From Methanolobus sp. (GTDB lineage: Archaea; Halobacteriota; Methanosarcinia; Methanosarcinales; Methanosarcinaceae), in assembly GCA_029762595.1 (NCBI GenBank), contig JARVGJ010000011.1, positions 1 through 64,000 of the forward strand: a DNA stretch of 64,000 nucleotides, read 5' to 3'. The translations under genes and the position numbers were made by a program. The notes beneath the pieces were generated by a model. It searched no databases. It was not told the origin of the DNA and saw nothing but the letters and a program-made list of their open reading frames with translations. How positions within the stretch are numbered: the stretch's first letter is position 1; each line of letters begins with the position of its first letter. Of this stretch, positions 25,402 to 34,729 are shown one piece after another.

Positions 25402-26043
25402 ATGGCAGACAAAAATATAATAGAAGCTATTGAAAAGTTATTTGCGGATTCATCTGAAAGGAAATTCCAGGAAAGTGTGGACCTTGCAATAAACTTAAAG
25501 AATCTGGATATGAGTCAGCCTAAAAACCGTGTTGATGTAGAGATATTACTTCCACACGGTCGCGGGAAAGACCTTAAGATCGCAGTCTTTGCGAAGGGTG
25601 AGGTCGGACTCCAGGCAAAAGAAGCTGGCGCAGATTATGTATACTCAGAAGAGGACCTTGCTGAGATAGGTGCCGATAAGGCACGTGCAAGAACAGTTGC
25701 AAATCAATGCGACTTCTTCATTGCTGAGGTTCAGTACATGGCACAGATCGGTAAGAGCCTTGGTGCCATATTGGGTCCCAGAGGCAAGATGCCTGCACCA
25801 CTGGCACCTGGAAAGAATGTGGCAGACCTTATTAAGAGCGCAAGAGGGTCCATAAGGATCAGATCCAAGGACAAACTCACTTTCCATGTAGCTGTCGGAC
25901 GCAAGGACATGGATATCCAGAAACTTGCAGAGAACATTGAAACGGTCCTTAGCAGAGTTGAGCAATCCCTTGATAAAGGTAAGCACAACATAAAAGCTAT
26001 TTATGTTACAACCACCATGGGCAAATCAGTGAGGGTGCTATAA
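25402..26043 (+). CDS. rpl1: Ribosomal protein uL1
   Basis: This 213-residue protein forms the L1 stalk near the E site and is a known translational autoregulator in methanogens. Family motifs ILPHGRGKD, GPRGKMPAPLAPG and the C-terminal IKAIYVTTTMGKSVRV are present. GGGAGGT precedes the ATG. Its stop overlaps the next start by one base (TAATG), so P0 is translationally coupled. Confidence 0.97.
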   Translation: MADKNIIEAIEKLFADSSERKFQESVDLAINLKNLDMSQPKNRVDVEILLPHGRGKDLKIAVFAKGEVGLQAKEAGADYVYSEEDLAEIGADKARARTVANQCDFFIAEVQYMAQIGKSLGAILGPRGKMPAPLAPGKNVADLIKSARGSIRIRSKDKLTFHVAVGRKDMDIQKLAENIETVLSRVEQSLDKGKHNIKAIYVTTTMGKSVRVL

Positions 26044-27068
26044 TGGAAGAAGAACACCACAGCAGCCACATCCCGCAGTGGAAGAAGGACGAAGTTGAAG
26101 AGATAAAGGAACTTATCAGAAAGTACCCTATCTTTGGTGTTGTCGGTATAGGAGGCATCCCTGCAAAACAACTTCAGAAGATGAGAAGGGACCTTAAGGA
26201 TAATGCTGTTTTGAAAGTATCAAGGAACACCCTTATCAGAAGGGCGCTTGAGGAATCGGACGATGTCAAGGAAATGGATAAGTACATCGACGTACAGACA
26301 GCTCTCGTCTTCACAGAACAGAATCCTTTCAAACTGTACAAGACCCTGGAAAAAAGCAAGACACCTTCACCTATTAAAGCAGGTACCATTGCACCACGTG
26401 ACATTGTAGTACAGAAAGGACCCACATCATTCCCTCCTGGCCCGATACTCGGAGAGATGCAGGCAGCTGGCATACCTTCAGCTATCGATGCAGGAAAGGT
26501 CGTGATCAAGGAAACAAAGACCGTTGCAAAGGAAGGAGAAGCAGTTCCCCAGAAATTAGCTGCCATGCTCACAAGACTTGAGATCTACCCCATGGAAGTT
26601 GGTCTAGATCTGAGAGCAACCCTTGAGAACGGACTGGTATTCACACCTGACGTACTGGCCATTGACGAAGAGAAATACTTCTCAGATATCGTACTGGCAA
26701 CGCAACAGGCATTCAACCTATCGGTCTTTGCAGCATACCCAACTGCAGATAACATCAAGACACTCATTGCAAAGGCTACAACAGAATCACGCAACCTTGG
26801 TGTGAATGCAGTTGTTCTTGAACCAGGTATCGTCGACTTACTCCTTGCTAAAGCCCAGTCAGAGATGCTTTCGGTTGCAGCAGCTGCTTCTTCAAACAAC
26901 GAGGATGCAGTTGACGATGAACTGAAAGAGGCACTTGGTGCAGCAGCAAGCGCTGCAGCAGCGGTTGCAACAGAAACTGCAGAGGAAGTCGTCGAAGAGA
27001 AAGAAGAGGAAGAAGAAGAGAGTTCTGAAGAGGATGGCATGGCCGGCCTTGGAGCACTTTTCGGATGA
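26043..27068 (+). CDS. rplP0: Ribosomal protein uL10 (acidic protein P0)
   Basis: P0 is the base of the ribosomal stalk that recruits elongation factors. The N-terminal rRNA-binding domain (KELIRKYPIFGVVGI, LKVSRNTLIRRAL), a middle insertion domain typical of archaea, helical sites for P1 dimers, and the Ala/Glu-rich tail ending [13 protein letters not shown] are visible. The same tail closes the next gene. Length 341 is normal. Confidence 0.97.
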   Translation: MEEEHHSSHIPQWKKDEVEEIKELIRKYPIFGVVGIGGIPAKQLQKMRRDLKDNAVLKVSRNTLIRRALEESDDVKEMDKYIDVQTALVFTEQNPFKLYKTLEKSKTPSPIKAGTIAPRDIVVQKGPTSFPPGPILGEMQAAGIPSAIDAGKVVIKETKTVAKEGEAVPQKLAAMLTRLEIYPMEVGLDLRATLENGLVFTPDVLAIDEEKYFSDIVLATQQAFNLSVFAAYPTADNIKTLIAKATTESRNLGVNAVVLEPGIVDLLLAKAQSEMLSVAAAASSNNEDAVDDELKEALGAAASAAAAVATETAEEVVEEKEEEEEESSEEDGMAGLGALFG

Positions 27069-27119
27069 GCAGGATTTCAGACTATTTGAATTATATTGAT
27101 AAATAAAAGGTGATATTAC

Positions 27120-27425
27120 ATGGAATACATATACGCAGCACTTTTACTGTACAAATCAGGTAAAGACATTACAGAAGAAACAGTTACTGCCGTACTTCAG
27201 GCAGCAGGTGTAGAAGTAAACGATGCACGTGCAAAAGCACTGGTTGCAGCCCTTGATGGTGTCAACATTGAAGAAGCAATGGCAACAGCAGCAGTCGCAG
27301 CAGCACCAGCTGCAGCAGCAGCACCAGCCGCAGCAGAAGAGGCACCAGCAGAAGAAGCAGCAGCTGAGGAAGAAGACCACTCCGAAGAGAACGGCATGGC
27401 CGGTCTTGGAGCACTCTTCGGATAA
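27120..27425 (+). CDS. rpl12: Ribosomal stalk protein P1 (aL12)
   Basis: This 101-residue protein dimerises on P0. It begins [20 protein letters not shown], has an Ala-rich hinge and ends [12 protein letters not shown], which binds elongation factors. GGTGATATT is the ribosome-binding site, the same sequence as before rpl11. T-rich stretches near 27461 and 27474 downstream probably end the transcript. Confidence 0.97.
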   Translation: MEYIYAALLLYKSGKDITEETVTAVLQAAGVEVNDARAKALVAALDGVNIEEAMATAAVAAAPAAAAAPAAAEEAPAEEAAAEEEDHSEENGMAGLGALFG

Positions 27426-27623
27426 AATCGTTTCATGTCCGCCATAGTGCGGACCTCATCTTTTTTTAACATGCTTTTTTGAAGAATTTGTATTTCAGCT
27501 ATTTGATTTTGCGTAAAATTAAATAAAGGAAGAGTCATTATCTTTTGTATAATTGATTGCAACACTTCCCTGGGCAAAGATACACAGACCTATTGACACA
27601 AACTTATAGGTTATACTTTCATC

Positions 27624-29255
27624 CTATGATCTTCTCAGGAATATCACCCCAAAGAAAAGTATAGCAGTAACAAAACCTGCAGCACCCATAAAAGGAAGAT
27701 AGCCACTTCCATTTACAGCCAGATATACAGACGAGACCAGAATTCCAAACAGGAATATATATTTTGCAATTGAATCAATTGTCCTGTATCGCCTTATCTC
27801 ATCACTTTTCTTTTCCAGCCGCTCGATCCTGTAACCTCTGATAGTCTCAATGACATCGTTAACCCCTTCAGGGAGGGTCTTAACGATCTCAAGATACCTG
27901 TCCCCTTCCAGTTGTAGATATTCGAATGCCTCAAATGGAGAATAACGCTTCATCAGCACCTTTGTGATAACCGGTTTTGCATTTTCCAGGAGGTTGAATT
28001 TAGGATCAAGATCAAGACAATTCGCCTCTATAAGTATCAATGCCCTCTCAAGTGTTGAAAACTCACTTGGCAATGAAAGGTTATATTTCAATGCCAATGT
28101 TGCATAATTATCACTCTGTCTCTCACCAACAGAATAGTTCTGCCTGGAGATGATATCATCAAGGTCCAGCTTAAAGCGTCTGACATTGATATCTTCCCTG
28201 TTTATACCCGTTATTTTAAGGAAAGCCTCAAAGACAACATCGCACCTCTTCTTGTAGATACCATAGAAAAGATTTAGCATATTGCGTCGCAGCTCATCAT
28301 CAATTGTCCCTGTGGCGCCAAAGTCAATATAGGCAATGCCATCTTCCTGGAGTATTATGTTGGAACTATGAGGGTCTGCATGATAAAAACCGTCCACATA
28401 CACCTGCTTTAGGTAGCTGGTACTGATAATTTTTGCATACCATTTTTTCTTTTCGGGTGACACCAGTGAGAGCTTCCTTATAGTGACTCCTTCCATATAA
28501 TCCATCACAAGGATATTCTCACTGGAATATTCATCATATACATTTGGCACATGAACTTCCTTTACATCTGCAAAGTTCTCCTGGAAACGTTTTATGTTCC
28601 TTGCCTCGTTACTAAGATCAAGCTCACGTTTGAGCAGCTCCCTGAACTCGTAGAGGAAGGCATCGATGTCAAAATTGCTCCCCAGTCCGATAAGCCTTAC
28701 AATAAGAGGCTTGAAATCATCAAGTATTGCAAGGTCCAGGTTTATGGTATTTATCAGGTTTGGCCTTGTTATTTTCACAGCCACCTTATTTCCGTTCAGC
28801 ACTGCCCCATATACCTGAGCTATAGAGGCACAGGCAATTGGTTCAGTATTGAACTCATCAAATATCTCAAGTATATCAAATCCCGGGTTTTCCAGACCCT
28901 CGGATGCTTCTTCTGTCCCTATACCGCACCTTAAGCCCTCAAAGGCCACTTTCATTGTGTCAAAGTCAAGGGGATTGACATTATCCTGAAGGTGCCCAAG
29001 TTCTTCGATATAAACTGCCGGAACTATATCCGGTCTTTTGCTCAGGATCTGGCCAAGTTTTATGAATGTGGGACCAAGCTCCTCCAGAGCCTTTCTGAGT
29101 TTTACTGCATTTTCCCTGTTCTTAATATCAGATACGCAAGGGTTTCTTCTATTGGAAATATAATACTGGTTGACCTCACTATACAGAAGGCTGAATAGAT
29201 TGTATTTTGAGAACACTTTCAAAATAGTGATATATCTACGGATTTTTCGAAACAT
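27624..29255 (-). CDS. ABC1/UbiB-family atypical kinase, membrane-anchored
   Basis: This 543-residue protein is an ABC1 (ADCK/UbiB) protein-kinase-like ATPase. The family's KxGQ motif is in GPTFIKLGQ (residues 61-69), with the Ala-rich nucleotide loop ACASIAQVY, the lysine of VAVKITRP, the catalytic HADPHSSNI and metal-binding IDFGATG. Two C-terminal hydrophobic segments (about 492-512 and 518-538) anchor it. UbiB proteins support quinone synthesis in bacteria; methanosarcinal methanophenazine is an obvious analogue, but the role here is inferred. It stands alone, convergent to the ribosomal operon. Confidence 0.92.
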   Translation of the reverse strand: MFRKIRRYITILKVFSKYNLFSLLYSEVNQYYISNRRNPCVSDIKNRENAVKLRKALEELGPTFIKLGQILSKRPDIVPAVYIEELGHLQDNVNPLDFDTMKVAFEGLRCGIGTEEASEGLENPGFDILEIFDEFNTEPIACASIAQVYGAVLNGNKVAVKITRPNLINTINLDLAILDDFKPLIVRLIGLGSNFDIDAFLYEFRELLKRELDLSNEARNIKRFQENFADVKEVHVPNVYDEYSSENILVMDYMEGVTIRKLSLVSPEKKKWYAKIISTSYLKQVYVDGFYHADPHSSNIILQEDGIAYIDFGATGTIDDELRRNMLNLFYGIYKKRCDVVFEAFLKITGINREDINVRRFKLDLDDIISRQNYSVGERQSDNYATLALKYNLSLPSEFSTLERALILIEANCLDLDPKFNLLENAKPVITKVLMKRYSPFEAFEYLQLEGDRYLEIVKTLPEGVNDVIETIRGYRIERLEKKSDEIRRYRTIDSIAKYIFLFGILVSSVYLAVNGSGYLPFMGAAGFVTAILFFGVIFLRRS

Positions 29256-29469
29256 TTACACTATGTCTGACCGGTTAGTAGATATAGATTATTATAGAAT
29301 TTTACTGCAATTATATTTTATTCAACTCTCATGATGATGGTTACGTCTTTCTCACAAGAGGGTCATAATAATGTATCATATCAAAAATCTCTTTGTGAGC
29401 ATGGTGGGGAAGGGATGAACCCTATCCAAAGTTTCAATTATAAAGAAATACTTAACAGGGATTGTTTTT

Positions 29470-30444
29470 ATGAGCAAATATTCCCCACTAATTGCCGCAA
29501 AGGCTGTCTGGCAGATGCGGATAAGAAAACGTCCTTTTGTCCTCTCACATGCAATCAACTCCAGGTGCAACATGAGCTGTTCCTTTTGTGAGTACTGGAA
29601 GAACGAAGGTGTGGAAATGGAGCTTGATGACATATTCAGGCTCCTTGACCAGGCAAGCGATTTCGGGATACTGGTATACAACGCATGGACAGTGGAACCC
29701 CTGTTAAGGAAAGACCTCCCGCAAATACTGGAACATGCAAAACAACTGGGCATGGTGACATCACTCATAACAAATGGCTTACTGCTGGAAAAGAGAGCAG
29801 ATGAGCTTGTGGACCTGGATTACCTTTCCGTATCCGTGGACGGGACTACCAGCTATCAGGATATACGGGGAGTCAGCCTTGACAGGATAATGCCAGGGAT
29901 CATCAAAGCAAAGAGCATTATCAGCAACCCCCTTCTGATGAACTGCGTCATAAATGGTAAGAACCTTGATGATATCGAAGAGCTCATCACCATGGCAAAG
30001 GACCTGGATGTGAAGATATCCTTTGAGCCCATGTACGAGTTCCAGGGAATTGACAGTGACACGTGGAACGAAATGGGGATCAGGGACATGGAGAAATACC
30101 GCAGGATTGTGGACAGGATAATCGAAATGAAAAAGGAAGGGTATCCAGTCATTAATTCCTATACATACCTGAAAATGATCCGTGATCTCAAGCCAGCGTT
30201 TAACTGCCATGCCAATGACATAATACTGGATATTACCTCTGAAGGGATGATAGAGAACTGCAGAGTTCACCAAAACCCATTAGGACATATCAGTGAAGGT
30301 ATCGGGAACGTGTGGAAGAGAACAAGGAAAACCAGGAAGGATATAGCCCGTGAATGCGACAAGTGCCTGTTCTTTGGTTACGTGGAGAACAGCCTGATGT
30401 ATAATTTCAACCTGGAAGTAGCACAGCATTATGAATGGATGTGA
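29470..30444 (+). CDS. Radical SAM protein of unknown substrate
   Basis: The 324-residue protein has the radical SAM cluster motif CNMSCSFC (C33, C37, C40), the TNGLLLEK strand and SVDGTTSYQDIRG typical of the core barrel. The C-terminal part has further cysteines (FNCHAND, ENCRVHQ, ECDKCLFFGYVENS), which may hold a second cluster as in SPASM-like or HpnH-like enzymes. The reaction cannot be told. A partial hairpin CTCACAAGAG/CTCTTTGTGAG (29351-29360 with 29389-29399) lies in the leader. It is followed by the cohesin-like surface protein, unrelated in obvious function. Confidence 0.85.
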   Translation: MSKYSPLIAAKAVWQMRIRKRPFVLSHAINSRCNMSCSFCEYWKNEGVEMELDDIFRLLDQASDFGILVYNAWTVEPLLRKDLPQILEHAKQLGMVTSLITNGLLLEKRADELVDLDYLSVSVDGTTSYQDIRGVSLDRIMPGIIKAKSIISNPLLMNCVINGKNLDDIEELITMAKDLDVKISFEPMYEFQGIDSDTWNEMGIRDMEKYRRIVDRIIEMKKEGYPVINSYTYLKMIRDLKPAFNCHANDIILDITSEGMIENCRVHQNPLGHISEGIGNVWKRTRKTRKDIARECDKCLFFGYVENSLMYNFNLEVAQHYEWM

Positions 30445-30545
30445 ATGGGATTTTCAATCGGTGGCAATATATTTAATATAATATGTTTTTAATATATTTA
30501 TTGGTTTTAATGTATTTTTTTTGAATATGATTTGATATAGTATCA

Positions 30546-30575
30546 TATAATATAATATAATATAATATAATATAA
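30546..30575. repeat. (TATAA)6 tandem array in a promoter
   Basis: Six perfect TATAA pentamers in a row, 30 bases in all, at about 30 to 59 bases upstream of the GTG start of the cohesin-like gene. Its position coincides with where the TATA box must be. Copy number could vary by slippage. Confidence 0.85.
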
Positions 30576-30604
30576 CACAAATTATAAGTAATAGGTGTTC
30601 TACT

Positions 30605-31231
30605 GTGCCAGACAAAAATTGCTACAGAAAAATTGTGACTTTTTTCCTGTTCCTGATCAGCGTACTATGCTTATCAGGTGTTTCAAGTTCTCAGGCTCTT
30701 ATTGAATTTTACCCCCAGCAACTTAATGTTGGTGAGAATGAGAATTTCACACTTGACATGATAATATCATCTGATGTAAAGATCTCAGGAGCTGAGCTCA
30801 AAATATCATACGATCCGGCACTTCTCAGCATAACATCAATACAGGAAGGGGACCTTTTCAGGCACGGAGGAAAAAGTACAATATTCTCAAGTGGGAACAT
30901 TGATAATGAACCGGGTACTGTTACCGGAATATATTCCGTGATAATTGGAGACGAGATCCTTCCGGGCCCGGGTGCCTTCGCAACCATTGCACTTAGTTCA
31001 AAGGATAGTATTGGGATAGCAGAGCTGGAAATTATGGATGTGCTCATCAGTAACTCTGCAGGGGACAGCTTACCGGTGACCATTGAAAATGCACAAATAA
31101 TGATAGGAGATGTGAATGCATCTGGCGATGAACAACTAAAACAAAGCAACGAGAGTCAGAGATCAGGACAGAATAGCCTCATAACCCTGGTATTTGCAAT
31201 GGTGTGCCTGTATTTACTAAAAAGGAAATAG
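30605..31231 (+). CDS. Cohesin-domain surface protein
   Basis: This 208-residue protein has a signal peptide (VTFFLFLISVLCLSGVSSSQA), a cohesin-type domain (ALIEFYPQQLNVGENENFTLDM through ISGAELKISYDP and GTVTGIYSV), and a C-terminal membrane helix (about 192-205) ending KRK. Cohesins bind dockerin modules in cellulosomes; in methanogens such domains occur on cell-surface proteins with unknown partners. The start is GTG with AGGTG upstream. Several NxS/T sites could be glycosylated. No dockerin is found in this window. Confidence 0.85.
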   Translation: MPDKNCYRKIVTFFLFLISVLCLSGVSSSQALIEFYPQQLNVGENENFTLDMIISSDVKISGAELKISYDPALLSITSIQEGDLFRHGGKSTIFSSGNIDNEPGTVTGIYSVIIGDEILPGPGAFATIALSSKDSIGIAELEIMDVLISNSAGDSLPVTIENAQIMIGDVNASGDEQLKQSNESQRSGQNSLITLVFAMVCLYLLKRK

Positions 31232-31269
31232 GTGCCCATAAGGTTTCATAAAGTGTTCTATGTGTCACC

Positions 31270-32052
31270 TTACAGAGAACCTTTCACTATACCTATTGTA
31301 ATTTCAGTCCCGTTGCTCAAACTCAACATTCGTGAAGCACTTCCATGGTTCACTGCTATTTCCAGGAAACCATGGCTTCCTATAAGGGAAAGCATCCTGC
31401 CTTTGGACACCTCTCCATAGGTTCTCAGGAAAGGCATTTGCCTTCCGGAGATGGACAGAGTGGTTCCAGGGAATATGATCCTGAGAAACTCATCATGAGG
31501 AATATTGGTGACTACGTTGCCAAAAGCATCTATGTATATCACTTTTGCTCTGATGAAGTCCTTCTCTATCACATAACCTGAAAAATCCAGATCCACGTAT
31601 TCCTTCGTTGCCCTGCAGATATCGTTGACATCCATACCACTTGATATATGGGCAGCCACCGGAGCAAATATATCCCTGCCATGGAAAGTGGAAGAGATAC
31701 TATCCGGAATATCTTCTTTTACTATCTCATAGACCTTCATCTCTCCAATAAGATTTGCTGCAGGTATTAACAGGCCATTATCAGGACCCACAAAGTATTG
31801 ACCTCCTGAGCTGATGACTATTGGCTTCCTATCAGTCCCAACCCCAGGATCTATCACTGCAACATGTATGGTCCCCGCAGGAAAATACCTGGCAACCGAA
31901 TAAAGGGCAAATGCGCCTGCCCTTATGTCCGTAGGCGGTATCGAGTGGGTGATGTCAACTATTGTTGCACCAGGATCGATACTCAATATCACCCCTTTCA
32001 TTGATGCGGGGTAAAGGTTACCAAAATCCGTTGTCAGAGTAATAATAGACAT
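31270..32052 (-). CDS. SAM hydrolase (SAM hydroxide adenosyltransferase, DUF62)
   Basis: This 260-residue protein belongs to the DUF62 family, which turns S-adenosylmethionine and water into adenosine and methionine. Family motifs: TLTTDFG at the N-terminus, DITHSIPP, HVAVIDPGVGT, GPDNGLL, FHGRDIFAPVAA and IDAFGNVVTNI. The ATG at 32052 is chosen since TLTTDFG should follow the start closely; a longer frame adds 36 residues with no similarity. No Shine-Dalgarno site is seen, and a TATA-like CTTATAC lies about 25 bases upstream, which suggests leaderless mRNA. Confidence 0.92.
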   Translation of the reverse strand: MSIITLTTDFGNLYPASMKGVILSIDPGATIVDITHSIPPTDIRAGAFALYSVARYFPAGTIHVAVIDPGVGTDRKPIVISSGGQYFVGPDNGLLIPAANLIGEMKVYEIVKEDIPDSISSTFHGRDIFAPVAAHISSGMDVNDICRATKEYVDLDFSGYVIEKDFIRAKVIYIDAFGNVVTNIPHDEFLRIIFPGTTLSISGRQMPFLRTYGEVSKGRMLSLIGSHGFLEIAVNHGSASRMLSLSNGTEITIGIVKGSL

Positions 32053-32175
32053 GAATATATCTTTACTGTTTTTAGTATAAGAGATATATGGAAACAAATG
32101 TACTTTCCAACAGACCTGCAAACAGGAGTAATGGGGAGAAAAAAGGGGAAAAAAAAACAAAATATCAAAAGTGAA

Positions 32176-32199
32176 AAATAATGCCTTTCGGCATTATTT
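32176..32199 (-). terminator. Terminator with a GAAA tetraloop at the thiC end
   Basis: On the minus strand AAATAATGCC pairs perfectly with GGCATTATTT around a GAAA loop. The stop codon TAA is inside the first arm, and a T-rich tail follows. Confidence 0.75.
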
Positions 32200-33483
32200 A
32201 CAAAGGTCGTAGTTCTGGTTTACGATCTTGAGTGCGCAGAAGTCACCACACATTGTACATGCATCTTCGTCGCCAGGTGCCCTACTATCCCTGATGCTCC
32301 TTGCAAGCTGTGGGTCGAGTGCGAGTTTGTACTGTGCTTCCCAGTCAAGTTTTGCACGTGCTCTGCCCATTGCAAGATCAACGTCACGGGCGGTTTCCGG
32401 GTACTTGACCATGTCACCAACGTGAGCAGCTATCTTTGATGTCTTGACACCCTCAACTACGTCCTGGAGGTTTGGAAGTGCAAGGTGTTCTGCTGGTGTT
32501 ACGTAACAGAGGAAATCACAGCCTGCTGCTGCGGAAGCTGATGCACCGATAGCAGTTACGATGTGGTCGCGGCCTGCACCTATGTCTGATACGAGTGGAC
32601 CGAGCATGTAGAATGGTTTTCCATCGCTCATTGCCTTCATGAGCTTGACGTTCATTTCTACCTGGTCCAGTGGTACGTGACCCGGACCTTCTACTATGAC
32701 CTGCAGGTCGTAGTTGTCATGTGCTTTCTGTGCGCATTCGGAGTTGATGATGAGTTCCTGGACCTGTGCCCTGTCGGTTGCGTCGTGAACTGCACCTGCA
32801 CGCATTCCGTTTCCTGTTGAAAGGGTGACTTCGTGTTCCTTGAGGATCTCACAGAGATAGTCGAAGTCCTGATAGAGCGGGTTTTCCTTCTCGTTGTGCA
32901 GCATCCATGTGCTCATGAATGCACCGCCACGGGAACAAAGTCCACCGTATCTGCCGTGGCCCTTGAGTCTGTCAAGGACAATATTGTTGATACCTGTGTG
33001 AATGGCCATGAAGTTCGTACCGAGCTTTGCCTGTTCCTCTGTTGCATACCAGAGGTCATCCTCGGTCATGTGTACAATGGAACCGTCCCTCTTTGCTGCT
33101 GTAATGAATGCCTGATAGAGCGGTACTGAACCTACGGAAAGGGAAATTGCATCACATACCTTTTTCCTGATGCCAAGGAAATCTCCACCGGTACCCAGTT
33201 CCATGAGCGTGTCTGCACCTGCTGCCTCTGCTGCCTTTGCCTTTTCAACTTCCATTTCCTCATCAACGATGTCAGATGATGCGCCAATGGATGCATTTAC
33301 CTTTGTCTTTAAGCCCTCACCGATACCACACAGTTTGATATCCCTGTAAGGGGTCATAGGGATAACGATCCTTCCTGAAGCAATTCCGCGCCTTATGAAC
33401 TCAGGGTCTTTGCCCTCAGCCTGGGCAACGATCTTCATCTCTTCTGTGATCTTACCATTCTTTGCATCTGTTACGATTGTCAT
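32194..33483 (-). CDS. thiC: ThiC-type phosphomethylpyrimidine synthase (or BzaF paralogue)
   Basis: This 429-residue radical SAM enzyme matches ThiC, which makes the pyrimidine half of thiamine from aminoimidazole ribotide. Motifs such as NASIGASSDI, STGNGMRAGAVHDATDRAQ, EGPGHVPLDQVE and a C-terminal cluster CTMCGDFC are present. The cluster spacing is CX2CX3C, one residue shorter than the CX2CX4C of bacterial ThiC, and the long bacterial N-terminal region is absent. ThiC-like BzaF enzymes make 5-hydroxybenzimidazole for cobamides, which methanogens need, so that role is possible. GAGGT precedes the ATG. Confidence 0.88.
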   Translation of the reverse strand: MTIVTDAKNGKITEEMKIVAQAEGKDPEFIRRGIASGRIVIPMTPYRDIKLCGIGEGLKTKVNASIGASSDIVDEEMEVEKAKAAEAAGADTLMELGTGGDFLGIRKKVCDAISLSVGSVPLYQAFITAAKRDGSIVHMTEDDLWYATEEQAKLGTNFMAIHTGINNIVLDRLKGHGRYGGLCSRGGAFMSTWMLHNEKENPLYQDFDYLCEILKEHEVTLSTGNGMRAGAVHDATDRAQVQELIINSECAQKAHDNYDLQVIVEGPGHVPLDQVEMNVKLMKAMSDGKPFYMLGPLVSDIGAGRDHIVTAIGASASAAAGCDFLCYVTPAEHLALPNLQDVVEGVKTSKIAAHVGDMVKYPETARDVDLAMGRARAKLDWEAQYKLALDPQLARSIRDSRAPGDEDACTMCGDFCALKIVNQNYDLCK

Positions 33484-33783
33484 GTTTATACCTCAAGTTT
33501 TGATGTACCTTACAATAACTAAATCGTATATAATATTTGTCAAAAAATAAACTTTAGATAAAGTCAAGTTAACTTTATAGATGATATTTTTTTAATAAGC
33601 AAATGTCGGGAAAAAAGTACCACATTTTTTAAAACATTATCCTATGGCTGTTTTTTAAGAGTGTTAAGACAATCAGCACTCATAGATAGTCTTTTGAACA
33701 AATAAAATTGATTTGATTTTAAATAAACCACATTTGCTGGAAAAATAAACTAAAGAAAGGTCCGGGAAAAAGAACTGCAAATA
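33484..33783. other. thiC promoter and AT-rich gap
   Basis: Minus-strand TATA-like AATATTATATACG (about 33519-33531) would start thiC mRNA around 33500, leaving a short leader with no room for a riboswitch. Upstream is AT-rich sequence with one inverted repeat, ATAAAGT/ACTTTAT around 33556-33576. No gene is seen in the rest. Confidence 0.5.
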
Positions 33784-34704
33784 TCAGTCGTTCTTCTCTT
33801 CGTTTATCTTTCTTAGAAGCCGCATGTTCTCCCGGTGGAGCGAGACCACAAGATCGCTTAGCATACCAAAGACAAACATCTGAAAACCTGCAATGATAAG
33901 GAGGGTTGTAAGAATGGTCATGGGTATACGCGTGACTCCCTGGAACCACTGCATGACAACAAAGGTACCGACCAGCAGACCGCATATAATGAAGAGCCCG
34001 CCAATGATACCAAAATAGAACATCGGATTGTGAAGCCTGGCCATTTTATAGATAGTGGAGCCAATCTTTAAGCCATCCCTGAGAGGACTCAGTTTGGTTG
34101 CACCTTCTGAATGTCTTGCAAGATAAGTAGTAGGCACCTCTATTATATTCAGATCTTTCTTGACGCTCTCAATAGTGATCTCCGATTCAACCTCAAAACC
34201 TGATTTTTTCAATTCAAATGATCTGATAGCCTTCCTGTTAAATGCCCTGTAACCTGTGAGAATATCCTCAAGCCACACCCCGTAAGCGAGTCCGAACATC
34301 TTATTGATGATCTTATTACCTATAAGATTTAGCCTTGTAAATGCACCCTTCTCATAGTCCACCAGTCTGTTGCCCATGACATGGTCTGCCTCCCCTGCCA
34401 GAACGGGACCAAGCACCGCATGCACATCCTTTGCAAGATTCGTACCATCCCCGTCTGCCATGACAACATAGTCTTCCACTATAAGATCAAAGGCCTGTTT
34501 TATTGCCTGGCCTTTGCCCTTACCTGTCTGAATAACTACACGTGCGCCCTCTGCCGCAGCTATCTCACGTGTACCGTCCTTGCTGTTACCATCGATAACG
34601 AGAATATTATCAAAGCCTTCAGAGCGGAAATCCCTGATTACCTGACCAATGGTAGCCTCTTCATTGAGAGTTGGCAACAGGATACAAACATTCTCATTTG
34701 TCAT
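33784..34704 (-). CDS. aglJ: Family 2 glycosyltransferase, AglJ/Dpm1-like
   Basis: This 306-residue enzyme should transfer a sugar from a nucleotide donor to dolichyl phosphate at the start of S-layer N-glycosylation. The GT-A fold is seen from LLPTLNEEATIG through VIDGNSKDG to the DxD-like MADGDGTN, with later LEDILTGYRAFN. Two C-terminal membrane helices lie at about 232-255 and 262-288. The closest recognised type is AglJ, the dolichol-charging enzyme of haloarchaea. No clear ribosome-binding site; 25 bases after tbp, same direction. Confidence 0.88.
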   Translation of the reverse strand: MTNENVCILLPTLNEEATIGQVIRDFRSEGFDNILVIDGNSKDGTREIAAAEGARVVIQTGKGKGQAIKQAFDLIVEDYVVMADGDGTNLAKDVHAVLGPVLAGEADHVMGNRLVDYEKGAFTRLNLIGNKIINKMFGLAYGVWLEDILTGYRAFNRKAIRSFELKKSGFEVESEITIESVKKDLNIIEVPTTYLARHSEGATKLSPLRDGLKIGSTIYKMARLHNPMFYFGIIGGLFIICGLLVGTFVVMQWFQGVTRIPMTILTTLLIIAGFQMFVFGMLSDLVVSLHRENMRLLRKINEEKND

Positions 34705-34729
34705 TTATAGAAAATAGAAATAATAGGCC

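Noticed and set aside
33484-33531. TPP riboswitch before thiC
   Set aside because: Only about 20 to 45 bases lie between the likely TATA box and the start codon, too short for the aptamer, and no conserved TPP core was seen.
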